This document shows positions 44,408 to 56,086 of a stretch of 64,000 bases of DNA, piece after piece. Source of the stretch: Anthoceros angustus. Taxonomy: Eukaryota > Streptophyta > Anthocerotopsida > Anthocerotales > Anthocerotaceae. The translations under genes and the position numbers were made by a program. The DNA is taken from contig MU008204.1 in assembly GCA_010909165.1 (NCBI GenBank), positions 327,810 through 391,809 on the forward strand. The letters run 5' to 3'. The notes under the pieces are model-generated. The model was given only the letters and a program-made list of their open reading frames with translations. It had not been told where the DNA came from and did no database searches. Each line of letters opens with the position of its first letter. The first letter of the stretch is position 1.

Positions 44408-44690
44408 GGGAAGGGTGCTAGCGCTTGGCTGCTAATTGGTCTATGCATACAGGGTTTTCGCATTGCACCAACCACCTTCTCCACTGGCTGGTCTTCACTC
44501 TTGTTATGGGAAGGGTGCTAAAGCTGGCTGATCTATGCATACAGGGTTTTCGCATTGCACCAACCACCTTCTCCACTTGCTGGTCTTCACTCTTGTTATG
44601 GGAAGGGTGCTAACACTGGCTGATCTATGCATACAGGGTTTTCGCATTTACAGGGTTTTCGCATTGCACCAACCACCTTCTTCACTATGA
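44408..44690 (+). repeat. ~92-100-bp tandem repeat, three units
   Basis: Units begin GGGAAGGGTGCTA at 44408, 44508 and 44600 and share CTATGCATACAGGGTTTTCG and CACCAACCACCTTCT. The third unit has a further local duplication of ACAGGGTTTTCGCATT. Confidence 0.95.
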
Positions 44691-44758
44691 TATGTTTTCG
44701 TTTTGGCATACTCTAGCATGTGGCTTCCTCCTCCTTAAGGACCTACGAGTAGGCTCTA

Positions 44759-45160
44759 CCCTCAATGACTCTGAGGTACACCTTCCTCGTTGTCCCCATG
44801 GGGTCATCGCATCGCCACCCACGACGTCGTCCGCAATGTTTTGTTTGCCGTAAAACACGAAACAAACTACATTGGAATGGGGTACACTTTGCGTACAGGT
44901 CGCGCAATCAGGGCTCACTTGTCCTTTATCCGTGGCGACTCCTTGCTGCGAGTACAGCTCTTCCCTCGATGACTCTGAGGTACACCTTGCTCATTGTTCC
45001 CACAGAGTTATTGCATCATCACCCACAACACTATCTGCCATGCTTTGTTTGCCATAACTCACAAAAGCAGCTACATGACCTGGAGGGAGCGGGTACAATC
45101 TTCGTACAAGTCGCACAATCAGAGATTAGTTGTGCTTTTGTACTTTATCCATGGCGACCA
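44759..45160 (+). repeat. ~204-bp tandem duplication, diverged
   Basis: 44759-44962 and 44963-45160 share GATGACTCTGAGGTACACCT-type starts, TGTTTGCC and CTTTATCC-TGGCGAC ends. Here the copies differ largely by substitutions, unlike the indel-rich duplications elsewhere, so this one looks like an ordinary old duplication. Confidence 0.88.
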
Positions 45161-45434
45161 GGTTTCGATGGAGGACATGGTGGTTAATGACCCAACACAT
45201 GAGACCATCTTTGCTCAGGCCCTCACTCACTGTCCAACCCACCATCTAGGTGGGAACTGTAGCCAATGCAGTAGCTCTCAAAGAATTGCCCTTCAAACGG
45301 CCATGTCGACGATGATTCTTCACAAGGCAACGACTGCAAGTGGCATTTTTTCCTCATCCTCCATGGTTTGCACGCTATTTGTTCTTCCTGCATATGATTT
45401 TGTGGGAGCAAGAGGTGACTAACTCTCTGTTCTT

Positions 45435-45620
45435 CCTCCATACGACATTGTGGGAACATCCATAAGACATTGTGGGAGCATCCATATGATGTTGCAGGAG
45501 CATCCATATGATATTGTGGGAGCATCCATATGATATTGTGGGAGCAGTACGTGACTATAGGTCGAGACATTGTGGGAGATCCATATGACATTGTGGGAGC
45601 AATAGGTGACTATAGGTCGA
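45435..45620 (+). repeat. Short tandem array of GACATTGTGGGAGCATCCATAT-like units
   Basis: About eight units of 20-28 bp sharing ATTGTGGGAGCATCC and CATATGA; a GTGACTATAGGTCGAGA segment is interspersed twice. Confidence 0.9.
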
Positions 45621-46050
45621 GAACTTAATCGCTCCCTTTCACCTTGACCCGCGGAGTCCTCTTGGTTGTCCCCTACCGGATGGGCTTTTCCCATATTTTT
45701 TCCCCTTAGTAAAAGACTAGTCTACATACAGCACACAAGTATTAGGTTGGGCACGCCAGCTATTGCAAAGCATTCAAATATATGTATGTACATAAGTTTA
45801 CTTGTTTGCTCCCCGCATCTCACAAGTGGCGCCTATGGAACATACGTGAAATCGCCCATCTCAAGTTTCACACAGTTCTTGTATCCTTGTGCACATGTTG
45901 CTTATTCCCTGGACAGGTTGCTTCGCTGGATATATTCACAGTCGGCCAGTAATGATTTATGGAGACAGCGTCGGGGTGTGAGGTTTAGGGCAGACGCGAT
46001 AAACCCTCCCACACAAATGAGATGATCGCCGCTGACATGACACACCTTGT
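45621..46050. other. No recognised gene
   Basis: Spacer downstream of the second PPR locus (minus strand); nothing supported. Confidence 0.5.
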
Positions 46051-46869
46051 TTATTCGTTCCTTGCCTGACTCTTGGTATGATTCTCATCACCAACCAAAA
46101 AACTATGCACCTCGCCATCCATGTCTGTCCACCAGCTCTGGCCTGGCTTTTTCCATGCCCCGATGCTCACTCTCCTTGCTTGCATTTTCTGTGCCTGCTC
46201 CCACATCTGAGCACCAGTGTATATACTCGACATTAAAACATAAGCTGCTGAATCCTTGCTGTCTAGCTTCAATGCTTCGTTGAAAGCATGGCATCCAATC
46301 TCCACGTTCCTCCACTTTCGACAATTTGCCAAGAGAGTATGCCAAACAGCAGAATTAGGCAGTACCGGCATTGTGCTTACCAACGCAAGTGCTTCATCCA
46401 GCTGGCCTGCACGGGCCAGGAGATCCACCATGCATGTAAAGTGATCCACTGTGGGAGTGATGCCATAGTGTCTGCACATAGTCGCAAAGTACTCTCTACC
46501 CTTGTTCACTAGACCTGCATGACTACATGCTGTTAGTACACTAAGGAATGTGACCCCCGCTGGCTCTATGCCATCCTCTTTCATCCTCTCGACCAAGTCA
46601 AAGACAACTTCACTGTGTCCTTGACAAGCGTAGCCTGCTATCAGTGCACTCCAGGCAATACCGTCTCTTCGGGGCAACCCGTCAAACACCTGCTGTGCAT
46701 CAACCATGCTTCCGGACTTTCCATACATGTTTACCAAACTGCTGGCTACAAACACATCCGATTGAAGACCTTGTTCCTCAATCTGTGCATGTAACTGCCT
46801 TCCCATATGCAAAGCTGCCACGTCTGCACATGCCTGTAGGAGGCATACGAAAGTCACAGAATCCGGTAC

Positions 46870-47470
46870 AGTAAGGCCTTCTTCTTGCATCGAACTGTAA
46901 CGACGAAGGGCTTCCAGACCCATGCCCTGCTGGGAATACCCCGCAATTAGAGCAGTCCACGTCACGACATCCTTTTCAAGAAGTCCGTCGAACAGTCTCT
47001 GAGCGTCTTCAAGGTTACCACACTTTGAATACATGTTCACCAAACTGTTGGCTACACGCACATCAGATTCATATCCTAGTTCTCTAATTTGTGCATGAAG
47101 CTGCTTCCCATTGTCCAAAGTTGAGCTGCCGGCACTTGCACATGCCTGCAGGAGGCACACAAATGTCACGAATCGGTACAGTGATGCCTTCTTCCTGCAT
47201 CGAACTGTAACGACGAAGGGCTTCCAGACCCATGCCCTGCTGGGAATACCCCGCAATTAGAGCAGTCCACGTCACGACATCCTTTTCAAGAAGTCCGTCG
47301 AACAGTCTCTGAGCGTCTTCAAGGTTACCACACTTTGAATACATGTTCACCAAACTGTTGGCTACACGCACATCAGATTCATATCCTAGTTCTCTAATTT
47401 GTGCATGAAGCTGCTTCCCATTGTCCAAAGTTGAGCTGCGGCACTTGCACATGCCTGCAGGAGGCACACA
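46870..47470 (-). repeat. ~300-bp re-duplication of the last triplet before the C-terminal module
   Basis: 46876-47165 and 47180-47470 are nearly identical. The left edge of the second copy is joined to sequence of the preceding triplet and lacks two bases (GCAATCGGGTACAG becomes GAATCGGTACAG). Confidence 0.9.
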
Positions 47471-47589
47471 AATGTCACGCAATCGGGTACAGTGATGCCT
47501 TCTTCCTGCATAACGCGGTACAGATGAAGGGCTTCCTGGCTCATGCCCTGCTGGGAATATCCAGCTATCATGGCATTCCATGTCACCAC

Positions 47590-50500
47590 ATCTTTTGACC
47601 AAGTCCGTCAAACACTTTCTGAGCATCTTCCAAGCTCCCACATTTTGCGTACATGTTTACCATACTGTTTGCTACAAAGACATCACCTTGATGCCCACAC
47701 TCTCTAATCTGTGTATGAAGCTGCTTACCCCTGTCCAAGGCTGGCGGGCCTACACTTGCACATGCCTGCAGGAGGCACGCGAATGTCACCGAATCAGGTA
47801 CCGCAATGCCTTCTTCTTGCATAGCACTGTAAAGACTAAGGGCTTCGTGGCCCATGCCCTGCTGGGAGTAACCTGTAATGAGAGCAGTCCACGTCACTAC
47901 ATCTTTTTTATCAAGTCCATCAAACACGCTCCGAGCATCGTGCAAGCTGCCACACTTTGCATACATGTTCACCAGGCTGCTCCCTACAAACAGATCAGCT
48001 TGATGTCCTCGTTCCCTGATTTGTGCATGGAGCTCCTTCCCCTTCTCCAAAGCTGGGCTGCCGACAGTTGCACATGCCTGCAGGAGGGACACAAATGTTA
48101 AGGAATCAGGTACAGCAATGTCTGTTTCTTGCATATCACTGTAAAGCCGAAGGGCTTCCTGCCCCTTGCCCTGTTGAGAACACCCCGCTATTATGGAATT
48201 CCATGTCACCACGTCTTTTTGAACAAGTGTATCAAACACTCTCTGAGCGTCCTCTAGGCTGCCACACTTTGCGTACATGTTTACCAAACTATTGGCAACA
48301 AAGACATCAGCTTGGTGTCCTCTTTCTCTAATTTCCGCATGAAGCTCCTTACCCTTCTCCAAAGCAGGAGTCCCTATAGTTGCACATGCCTGCAGGAGGC
48401 ACACAAATGTTACCGTACTCGGTACAGCGATGCCTTCCTCTTGCATAGCACCATAAAGACGAAGTGCTTTCTGACCCAAGCCCTGCTGGGAATATCCTGC
48501 CACAAGGGCAGTCCATGTCACCACATCCTTCTGACCAAGTCTATCAAACACCCTCTGAGCATCTTCTAAGCTGCCACACTTTGCATACATGTTTACCAAA
48601 CTGTTGGCCACACCCACATCCGCTTCATGTTGTTGTTCCCTGATTTGTGCATGAATGTGCCTCCCCTTCTCCAAAGCTGAGGTTCCCACACTTGCACATG
48701 CCTGCAGAAGGCAAAGAAACGTCACAGAGTCGGGTGCAACGATCCCTTCTTCCTGCATAACACTGTAGAGGCGAAGGGCTTCCTGGGCTCTGCCCTGCTG
48801 GGAACACCCTGCTATCATGGCATTCCACGACCCCACATCTTTCTGACGAAGTCCTTCAAACACCTCCTGAGCATCCTCTAAGCTGCCACACTTTGCATAC
48901 ATGTTCACCAAACTGTTGGCTACAAACACATCAGCTTGATGTCTTCCTTCTCTAATTTGCCGATGAAGCTCCTTTCCATTCTCCAAAGCCAAGGAGCCCA
49001 AACTTGCACATGCCTGCAGGACACCCAAAAATGTCACACAATTGGGGGCAGTCTCACCTTGCTCTTGCATAACACTGTAGAGGCGAAGGGCTTCCTGGCC
49101 CATGCCCTGCTGGGAATATCCTGCTATCATGGCATTCCATGTCACCACATCCTTATGACCAAGTCCGTCAAACACTCTCTGAGCATCTTCCAAGCTGCCA
49201 CACTTTGCATACATGTTCACCAAACTGTTGGCTACACACATCCGCTTCATGTTGTTGTTCCTGATTTGTGCATGAATGCCTCCTTCTCCAAAGCTGAGGT
49301 TCCCACACTTGCACATGCCTGCAGAAGGCAAAGAAACGTCACAGAGTCGGGTGCAACGATCCTTCTTCCTGCATAACACTGTAGAGGCGAAGGGCTTCCT
49401 GGGCTCTGCCCTGCTGGGAACACCCTGCTATCATGGCATTCCACGACCCACATCTTTCTGACGAAGTCCTTCAAACACCTCCTGAGCATCCTCTAAGCTG
49501 CCACACTTTGCATACATGTTCACCAAACTGTTGGCTACAAACACATCAGCTTGATGTCTTCCTTCTCTAATTTGCCGATGAAGCTCCTTTCCATTCTCCA
49601 AAGCTGGAGCCCAAACTTGCACATGCCTGCAGGACACCCAAAATGTCACACAATTGGGGGCAGTCTCACCTTGCTCTTGCATAACACTGTAAAGGTGAAG
49701 GGCTTCCTGGCCCATGCCCTGTTGGGAATGTCCTGCTATCATGGCATTCCATGTCACCACATCCTTTTGGCCAAGTCCGTCAAACACTCTCTGAGCATCT
49801 TCCAAGCTGCCACACTTTGCATACATGTTCACCAAACTGTTGGCTACAAACATCATCTTGGTGTCCTCTTTCTCTGATTTGCACGTGAAGCTGTTTCCCT
49901 TCTCCAAAGCTGGGGTCCCCACACTTGCACATGCCTGCAGGAGGCACACAAATGTCACGGAATTGGGTACAGCGATGCCTCCTTCTTGCATAGCACTGTA
50001 AAGACGAAGAGCCTTCTGCCCCATGCCGTGCTGGGAGTACCCTGCAATCAAAGCAGTCCACGTCACGACATCCTTTTCAAGAAGTCCGTCGAACAGTCTC
50101 TGAGCGTCTTCAAGGTTACCACACTTTGAATACATGTTCACCAAACTGTTGGCTACACGCACATCAGATTCATATCCTAGTTCTCTAATTTGTGCATGAA
50201 GCTGCTTCCCATTGTCCAAAGTTGAGCTGCCGGCACTTGCACATGCCTGCAGGAGGCACACAAATGTCACGCAATCGGGTACAGTGATGCCTTCTTCCTG
50301 CATAACGCGGTACAGATGAAGGGCTTCCTGGCTCATGCCCTGCTGCGAATATCCAGCTATCATGGCATTCCAGGTCACCACATCCTTATGACCAAGTCCG
50401 TCAAACACTTTCTGAGCATCTTCCAAGCTCCCACATTTTGCGTACATGTTTACCATACTGTTTGCTACAAAGACATCACCTTGATGCCCACACTCTCTAA

Positions 50501-51540
50501 TCTGTGTATGAAGCTGCTTACCCCTGTCCAAGGCTGGCGGGCCCACACTTGCACATGCCTGCAGGAGGCACGCGAATGTCACCGAATCAGGTACCGCAAT
50601 GCCTTCTTCTTGCATAGCACTGTAAAGACTAAGGGCTTCGTGGCCCATGCCCTGCTGGGAGTAACCTGTAATGAGAGCAGTCCACGTCACTACATCTTTT
50701 TATCAAGTCCATCAAACACGCTCCGAGCATCGTGCAAGCTGCCACACTTTGCATACATGTTCACCAGGCTGCTGCTCCCTACAAACAGATCAGCTTGATG
50801 TCCTCGTTCCCTGATTTGTGCATGGAGCTCCTTCCTTCTCCAAAGCTGGGCTGCCGACAGTTGCACATGCCATGCCTGCAGGAGGGACACAAATGTTAAG
50901 GAATCAGGTACAGCAATGTCTGTTTCTTGCATATCACTGTAAAGCCGAAGGGCTTCCTGCCCCTTGCCCTGTTGAGAACACCCCGCTATTATGGAATTCC
51001 ATGTCACCACGTCTTTTGAACAAGTGTATCAAACACTCTCTGAGCGTCCTCTAGGCTGCCACACTTTGCGTACATGTTTACCAAACTATTGGCAACAAAG
51101 ACATCAGCTTGGTGTCCTCTTTCTCTAATTTCATGAAGCTCCTTACCCTTCTCCAAAGCAGGAGTCCCTATAGTTGCACATGCCTGCAGGAGGCACACAA
51201 ATGTTACCGTACTCGGTACAGCGATGCCTTCCTCTTGCATAGCACCATAAAGACGAAGTGCTTTCTGACCCAAGCCCTGCTGGGAATATCCTGCCACAAG
51301 GGCAGTCCATGTCACCACATCCTTCTGACCAAGTCTATCAAACACTCTGAGCATCTTCTAAGCTGCCACACTTTGCATACATGTTTACCAAACTGTTGGC
51401 CACACCCACATCCGCTTCATGTTGTTGTTCCCTGATTTGTGCATGAATGTGCCTCCCCTTCTCCAAAGCTGAGGTTCCCACACTTGCACATGCCTGCAGA
51501 AGGCAAAGAAACGTCACAGAGTCGGGTGCAACGATCCTTC
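47590..51540 (-). repeat. Re-duplicated triplet block within the second PPR locus
   Basis: 51540-50260 repeats 48830-47500 (triplets c to g), and 49990-49440 repeats 52240-51600 (a to c). The 51540-49380 copies carry most of the single-base losses (for example GATCCCTTCTTCC to GATCCTTCTTCC, AACACCCTCTGAG to AACACTCTGAG). Confidence 0.9.
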
Positions 51541-53145
51541 TTCCTGCATAACACTGTAGAGGCGAAGGGCTTCCTGGGCTCTGCCCTGCTGGGAACACCC
51601 TGCTATCATGGCATTCCACGACCCCACATCTTTCTGACGAAGTCCTTCAAACACCTCCTGAGCATCCTCTAAGCTGCCACACTTTGCATACATGTTCACC
51701 AAACTGTTGGCTACAAACACATCAGCTTGATGTCTTCCTTCTCTAATTTGCCGATGAAGCTCCTTTCCATTCTCCAAAGCCAAGGAGCCCAAACTTGCAC
51801 ATGCCTGCAGGACACCCAAAAATGTCACACAATTGGGGGCAGTCTCACCTTGCTCTTGCATAACACTGTAAAGGTGAAGGGCTTCCTGGCCCATGCCCTG
51901 TTGGGAATGTCCTGCTATCATGGCATTCCATGTCACCACATCCTTTTGGCCAAGTCCGTCAAACACTCTCTGAGCATCTTCCAAGCTGCCACACTTTGCA
52001 TACATGTTCACCAAACTGTTGGCTACAAACGGGTCATCTTGGTGTCCTCTTTCTCTGATTTGCACGTGAAGCTGTTTCCCCTTCTCCAAAGCTGGGGTCC
52101 CCACACTTGCACATGCCTGGAGGAGGCACACAAATGTCACGGAATTGGGTACAGCGATGCCTCCTTCTTGCATAGCACTGTAAAGACGAAGAGCCTTCTG
52201 CCCCATGCCGTGCTGGGAGTACCCTGCAATCAAAGCAGTCCACGTCACGACATCTTTCTCTCCAAGTCCATCAAACACTCTCTGAGCATTCTCCAAGCTG
52301 CCACACTTCGCGTACATGTTCACCAAGCAAGTACACACAAACAAATCAGGCTCAACGCCACTGGCCAACAAGTCAGCATGCACCTGCTGCCCAGTTTTCA
52401 AGTCTGCTCCCCTCGCACAAGCTTGAAGAGCCGACACAAACACATGACCATCTGGCTTCACACTGGTCCCACGCATCCGATGGTACAGCTGCAAGGCCTG
52501 CTTCTCCTGCCCTTGTTTCACATGCGCAGCAATGATGGCAGACCATGTGAAGGCCTCTGTTTTGGGAACCAATGCAAATACATCCATCGCGTCTTGCAAC
52601 CGGCCATGAGAAGCATACATCCGCAGGATGTGGGTGCCCAGGAACGTATCCGACTGCAACCCCTTTGTCACCGCGAAAGCATGGATGCGGCGACCCAGAA
52701 CAAGATCCTTCTGGGCTACGCATTTCTTCAGCACAGTGTAAAAGAGGGATTTAGAAATAACACATTCCGTCCGCACCAAGACTCCCAGAGCCTCCACGGC
52801 CGCAGTCAAGCACCCCTCATCACATAGCTGGCTCACGGTTTTCGGCATCACCCCCCTTTCGTATCCTGCAGGCCTGCGAGAGTCATTATCATCCGGCAGG
52901 CTCCAGGTGGATTTGAAGAAATTCATCTGCCCATCCAGAGCACCCACCCAAACCGGCTTGTAGAAATTGTCGAGCCAGGGGAAGGGGACCTCCTGGAGCT
53001 TTGTTGGAAACGTGCTGTATCTGGCAGTTTGGTTCCTCGCAGTCAGGTGAGCGGGAGCCCTTCCTACAATGCGCGTCACCACGCTCCAGGCAGCCATGGC
53101 TCCAGGAATACCTTGTAAATCACCTGTGGCTGCGACGGTTCCCAC

Positions 53146-53883
53146 CTAGAGAACAGGACTTCATTTACAAGGGCATGGCGTCCGAATGCACAATCGACGA
53201 ATCAGATGCTTCGAAGTCTTTAGAGTGGCAGGCAAACTTCGAGCTCAGCCTTTCCCACATATTCGGCGCTGGACCCCATGTTTTCGCCATCAAGTTCTCC
53301 CTTAACCGTCGCTACCGCATGTAGGACCTAGTCCATATTGGTAGCCAGAGCGATTGGTAGCTTCCAAATATGACACGCTTGGGAAACGGAAAGTTCCACC
53401 GTCGTCTCCGGGACCTCGAGGCTGGCTGCACCTTACTATATATGTGTCTCCCGGATTTCATTTTGCACACTTTCCTTTTTAGATGCATTTTATCGTACCC
53501 GCGGATATAAATAAGCACTGTGGTCCATTACGATCACCACCAGCGCACGATATTTGCATCTCTGGATTTTATTATTGCACTCTATTTATCTTAGTTCTAT
53601 ATTATATCTTTTCAAGCATCATAAAAGAAGTTTTGATAGCAAGTAAATCTTTCGTTCAAGTCCGGATGTTTATATCTTACTAAACCAAGACCGGAATAAG
53701 GAGATCAATTAGCTTTTATATGTAAGTTTTCTAATCAATTGAATTTTTTCATTTTAAAATTATAGGTACGAGATCAATTCTAATTTCTTCCAACCTTCTT
53801 ATTTATTAGGAACTTGGATATCCAGTATCACACTGTCTACTTTCTTGAGCAAAAGCTCTAGAGTAAAGTAATTACTACGTATT
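53146..53883. other. Intergenic region between divergent PPR locus and PLATZ gene
   Basis: AT-rich toward the right. It would contain promoters for both directions; I cannot place a convincing core element. Confidence 0.4.
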
Positions 53884-55128
53884 ATGGAGGCAAATAAGCC
53901 AGATCCTGGCGACACATTTTCTTATATTCCAAATATCGAAGATCAAGGGCAAACATCTTCTCATCATCTAGATGAAAAAAGTCAAGAACAAGCAACTGTA
54001 ACTCCTCAAGATTCACATACCGGTGTGCAAGGAGAAGGACAAGCATTTCCTCACCATCTAGATAAACAAAGTCAAGGGCAATCATCACCAACTCAGTGTT
54101 CATATGAGCAAGGTGAAGGACAAGCATCTTCTTCATGTTCAAGGGATCGGCCAAGCACAGGAGAACTTTACTCCTGTCCAATATGGTTGGGGAGGTTGTT
54201 AGAAATGATGGTCATGTTCTACCAAGTTTGCTATATTCATAAGGACAAGCCAGGTTCTTCCCTACGGAGTTTTTGTGTTTTATGCAAGGAAAAGCCTCTA
54301 TGTCGATATTGCATTGAAGAGAATCACTTAAATCATCAGATACTACAAGTGAGAACTGTGGCACATAAAACTTGTGTACGTGTGAACGATATTTTAGAAG
54401 TAGACAAGAGTGTTGATTACACCAATATCCAATCTTTAGCAGACAAAGGATCACGAGTATTTGCTTTAAAAAGTTCTAGTAAGGATAGTAAAGCAATCGA
54501 AGTAATTCGACAAAACAAGTATTCAAAAGTATATTGTATCTACTGCATCAAGTCAGAACATATTCCTGGAAAACAAACTATGAAACACTTGTTTTGTTCA
54601 ATTGATTGCAAAGTTCAATATTTCAAAATAGACGGAGATATACCGAATGATGTCTCAATTAGCCCCAATATGTTGTCGGAAGATGTGGAGGATCCAAAAT
54701 ACATGGATGTTCATAAAGATTATGCCAACACTAGGAAGCGTGTTGGAAATAAAAAACGAAAAGTACAATTTTCACAGGACAACGTGAAATATGAAACAAA
54801 TGAGCAAAATATGGCTTGCAAAAAACTCAAAACTAATAATTCGTTACGAATTGTTAGATACAGCGTTAGCCAGAAAACTATGGTGCTCAAACAATGCTGT
54901 GAAGAATGTATCACCAAGAAATTACTTCTTTTTCCATGTGATACTTCATACACCCATATTGCAAAGGATTTATATGAAATCAAATTACAATCTTCTTCAG
55001 AAGTTGCAGGCGTGATTTCAGATCTTATAGTAAATGCAAATTTGGATGTTAAAGTTATGAATGTTGAGAGGATTTGTAACATATACGAAGATACAGATAC
55101 ATCTGGTATGGATATAAACAATATATAA
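53884..55128 (+). CDS. PLATZ zinc-finger transcription factor, intronless, 414 aa
   Basis: Complete ORF with an in-frame TAA upstream of the ATG. PLATZ proteins are plant nuclear regulators that bind AT-rich DNA and zinc. The first zinc motif is exact: C116-x2-H119-x11-C131-x2-C134-x5-C140-x2-C143-x4-H148-x2-H151. It is followed by VRVNDILEV and the strand SRVFALK. The second is C218-x2-C221-x16-C238-x3-C242, whose middle spacing is longer than the usual 10-11. Residues 19-85 hold three degenerate repeats (GEGQAFPHHLDKQSQGQ type). A basic KRVGNKKRKV at 286-295 may be a nuclear signal. The ~170-aa C-terminal extension has no recognised domain but keeps two Cys pairs (C339/C340, C343). Family members are usually 150-260 aa with introns, so this is an extended, possibly retrocopied member. 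Base composition is more AT-rich than neighbouring genes. Confidence 0.9.
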   Translation: MEANKPDPGDTFSYIPNIEDQGQTSSHHLDEKSQEQATVTPQDSHTGVQGEGQAFPHHLDKQSQGQSSPTQCSYEQGEGQASSSCSRDRPSTGELYSCPIWLGRLLEMMVMFYQVCYIHKDKPGSSLRSFCVLCKEKPLCRYCIEENHLNHQILQVRTVAHKTCVRVNDILEVDKSVDYTNIQSLADKGSRVFALKSSSKDSKAIEVIRQNKYSKVYCIYCIKSEHIPGKQTMKHLFCSIDCKVQYFKIDGDIPNDVSISPNMLSEDVEDPKYMDVHKDYANTRKRVGNKKRKVQFSQDNVKYETNEQNMACKKLKTNNSLRIVRYSVSQKTMVLKQCCEECITKKLLLFPCDTSYTHIAKDLYEIKLQSSSEVAGVISDLIVNANLDVKVMNVERICNIYEDTDTSGMDINNI

Positions 55129-56086
55129 GTGAATCTGGCGTTAGAGATGTGGCTTGACAACAAATTTGAATAAAATACGAGAATAATTATTTTTTCAAAA
55201 ATTAAGACTTGATGGCCCTAATTGTTCTTAGTCCTGTTGTTCCTCGTATTGTTTCCCTATGACATAGGGTTTGGGTAGAAAGGGGTTTCTCCTGCCAAAA
55301 GGGGTATTCGTAAAAATCCCAACCCTTTTCCGTGGAAAACTCAAATCGGTTTAATTTTTATTGTTTTTGGAGGGTGTTCATCCATCGGTTTAATTTTTAT
55401 TGTTTTGGAGGTGTTCATCCATTGGTTTACGGCATTCCACATTGTGGTGCCACTTCAGTTACTGCAGGCTTCGCCGCTTCTAATTTTGTTCATTGTGATT
55501 TAGTAGGCGTGTTGAAGGGTTAGTGCCCTCTTTGTTCCATTATTTCCGCATGTCCATGGTTCCCTAATTTTGTGTGGTCTTCTATGATTTTGTATTTCAG
55601 GAGGATCGAGGCGCGCCTGGTCTTGGCATGCGCTGACTGCACAAACTTGTGCGCGCACTGTGGAAAAAGAACGGCGAAAGCCTCCACCTCTTCCACTGGC
55701 CCATCCTCGCCGATTCCATACTAGTGCCCATAGCCGGATGGTTTCAAGTAGGACAATGGCCAGGCACTGTGTCGCACTTCTCTCCACGCTTCCTGCAGGC
55801 CGGGTGCCAGAGCCTGATGGAAGCGGTTTTGGATACGGTCCTGCACATAACAGACACCTAACAGATTAGAAGTCTGGTGGGGGGGGGCTGGCATCCATAT
55901 CCGACACCTCCGCCTTACACAAGCTGGATATTGCAATAATGGGGGAACATGGACTTTTGGAGGTCTTAGGATGTGCCAAAACTCCCGTTGCAAACACAAG
56001 TTGCAAACAACAGCAAGAATTCACCTAGATCGCTCTCATAGATTTATCATATGATCTAATGTGACGAAGAACATCCTATCTTCTTC
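55129..56086. other. Spacer with a 45-bp tandem duplication
   Basis: TCGGTTTAATTTTTATTG, then GGAGG-TGTTCATCCAT occur twice at about 55345-55422. A plus frame at about 55649-55861 (HLFHWPILADSILVPIAGWF) looks coding-like but is unrecognised. Confidence 0.4.

Larger units (their letters stand above)
46051..53097 (-). pseudogene. Second PLS-E/E+ PPR gene, frameshifted with internal re-duplications
   Basis: The ATG at 53097 starts MAAWSVVTRIVGRAPAHL, a targeting-type N-terminus; the longer frame to 53145 begins with GTG. Frame 1 runs to 51514 with an N-terminal triplet and three 104-aa triplets. Frames then change repeatedly (near 51530, 51345, 51010, 50700, 49910, 49440, 49380 and 47590). The C-terminus is open at 47256-46051, ending VWHTLLANCRKWRNVEIG, PGQSWWTDMDGEVHSFLVGD, NHTKSQARNE and stop, again with no DYW domain. 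About 19 triplets are present. Identifiable triplets recur in the order N a b c d e f g h/a b c b c d e f g h h C, so a simpler N-a-to-h-C gene of about nine triplets probably underlies it. Recurrent copies differ mostly by 1-5-nt indels. Possibly functional in the real genome if the breaks are assembly errors. Confidence 0.85.

Noticed and set aside
45435-45620. Regularly recurring short repeats resembling a CRISPR array
   Set aside because: Units are contiguous or separated by related sequence, with no unique spacers, in a plant nuclear context.
51727-52827. 366-codon plus-strand ORF and many smaller plus-strand ORFs opposite the PPR loci
   Set aside because: Antisense shadows; the repeated frame mirrors the 312-bp PPR triplet and has no independent domain.
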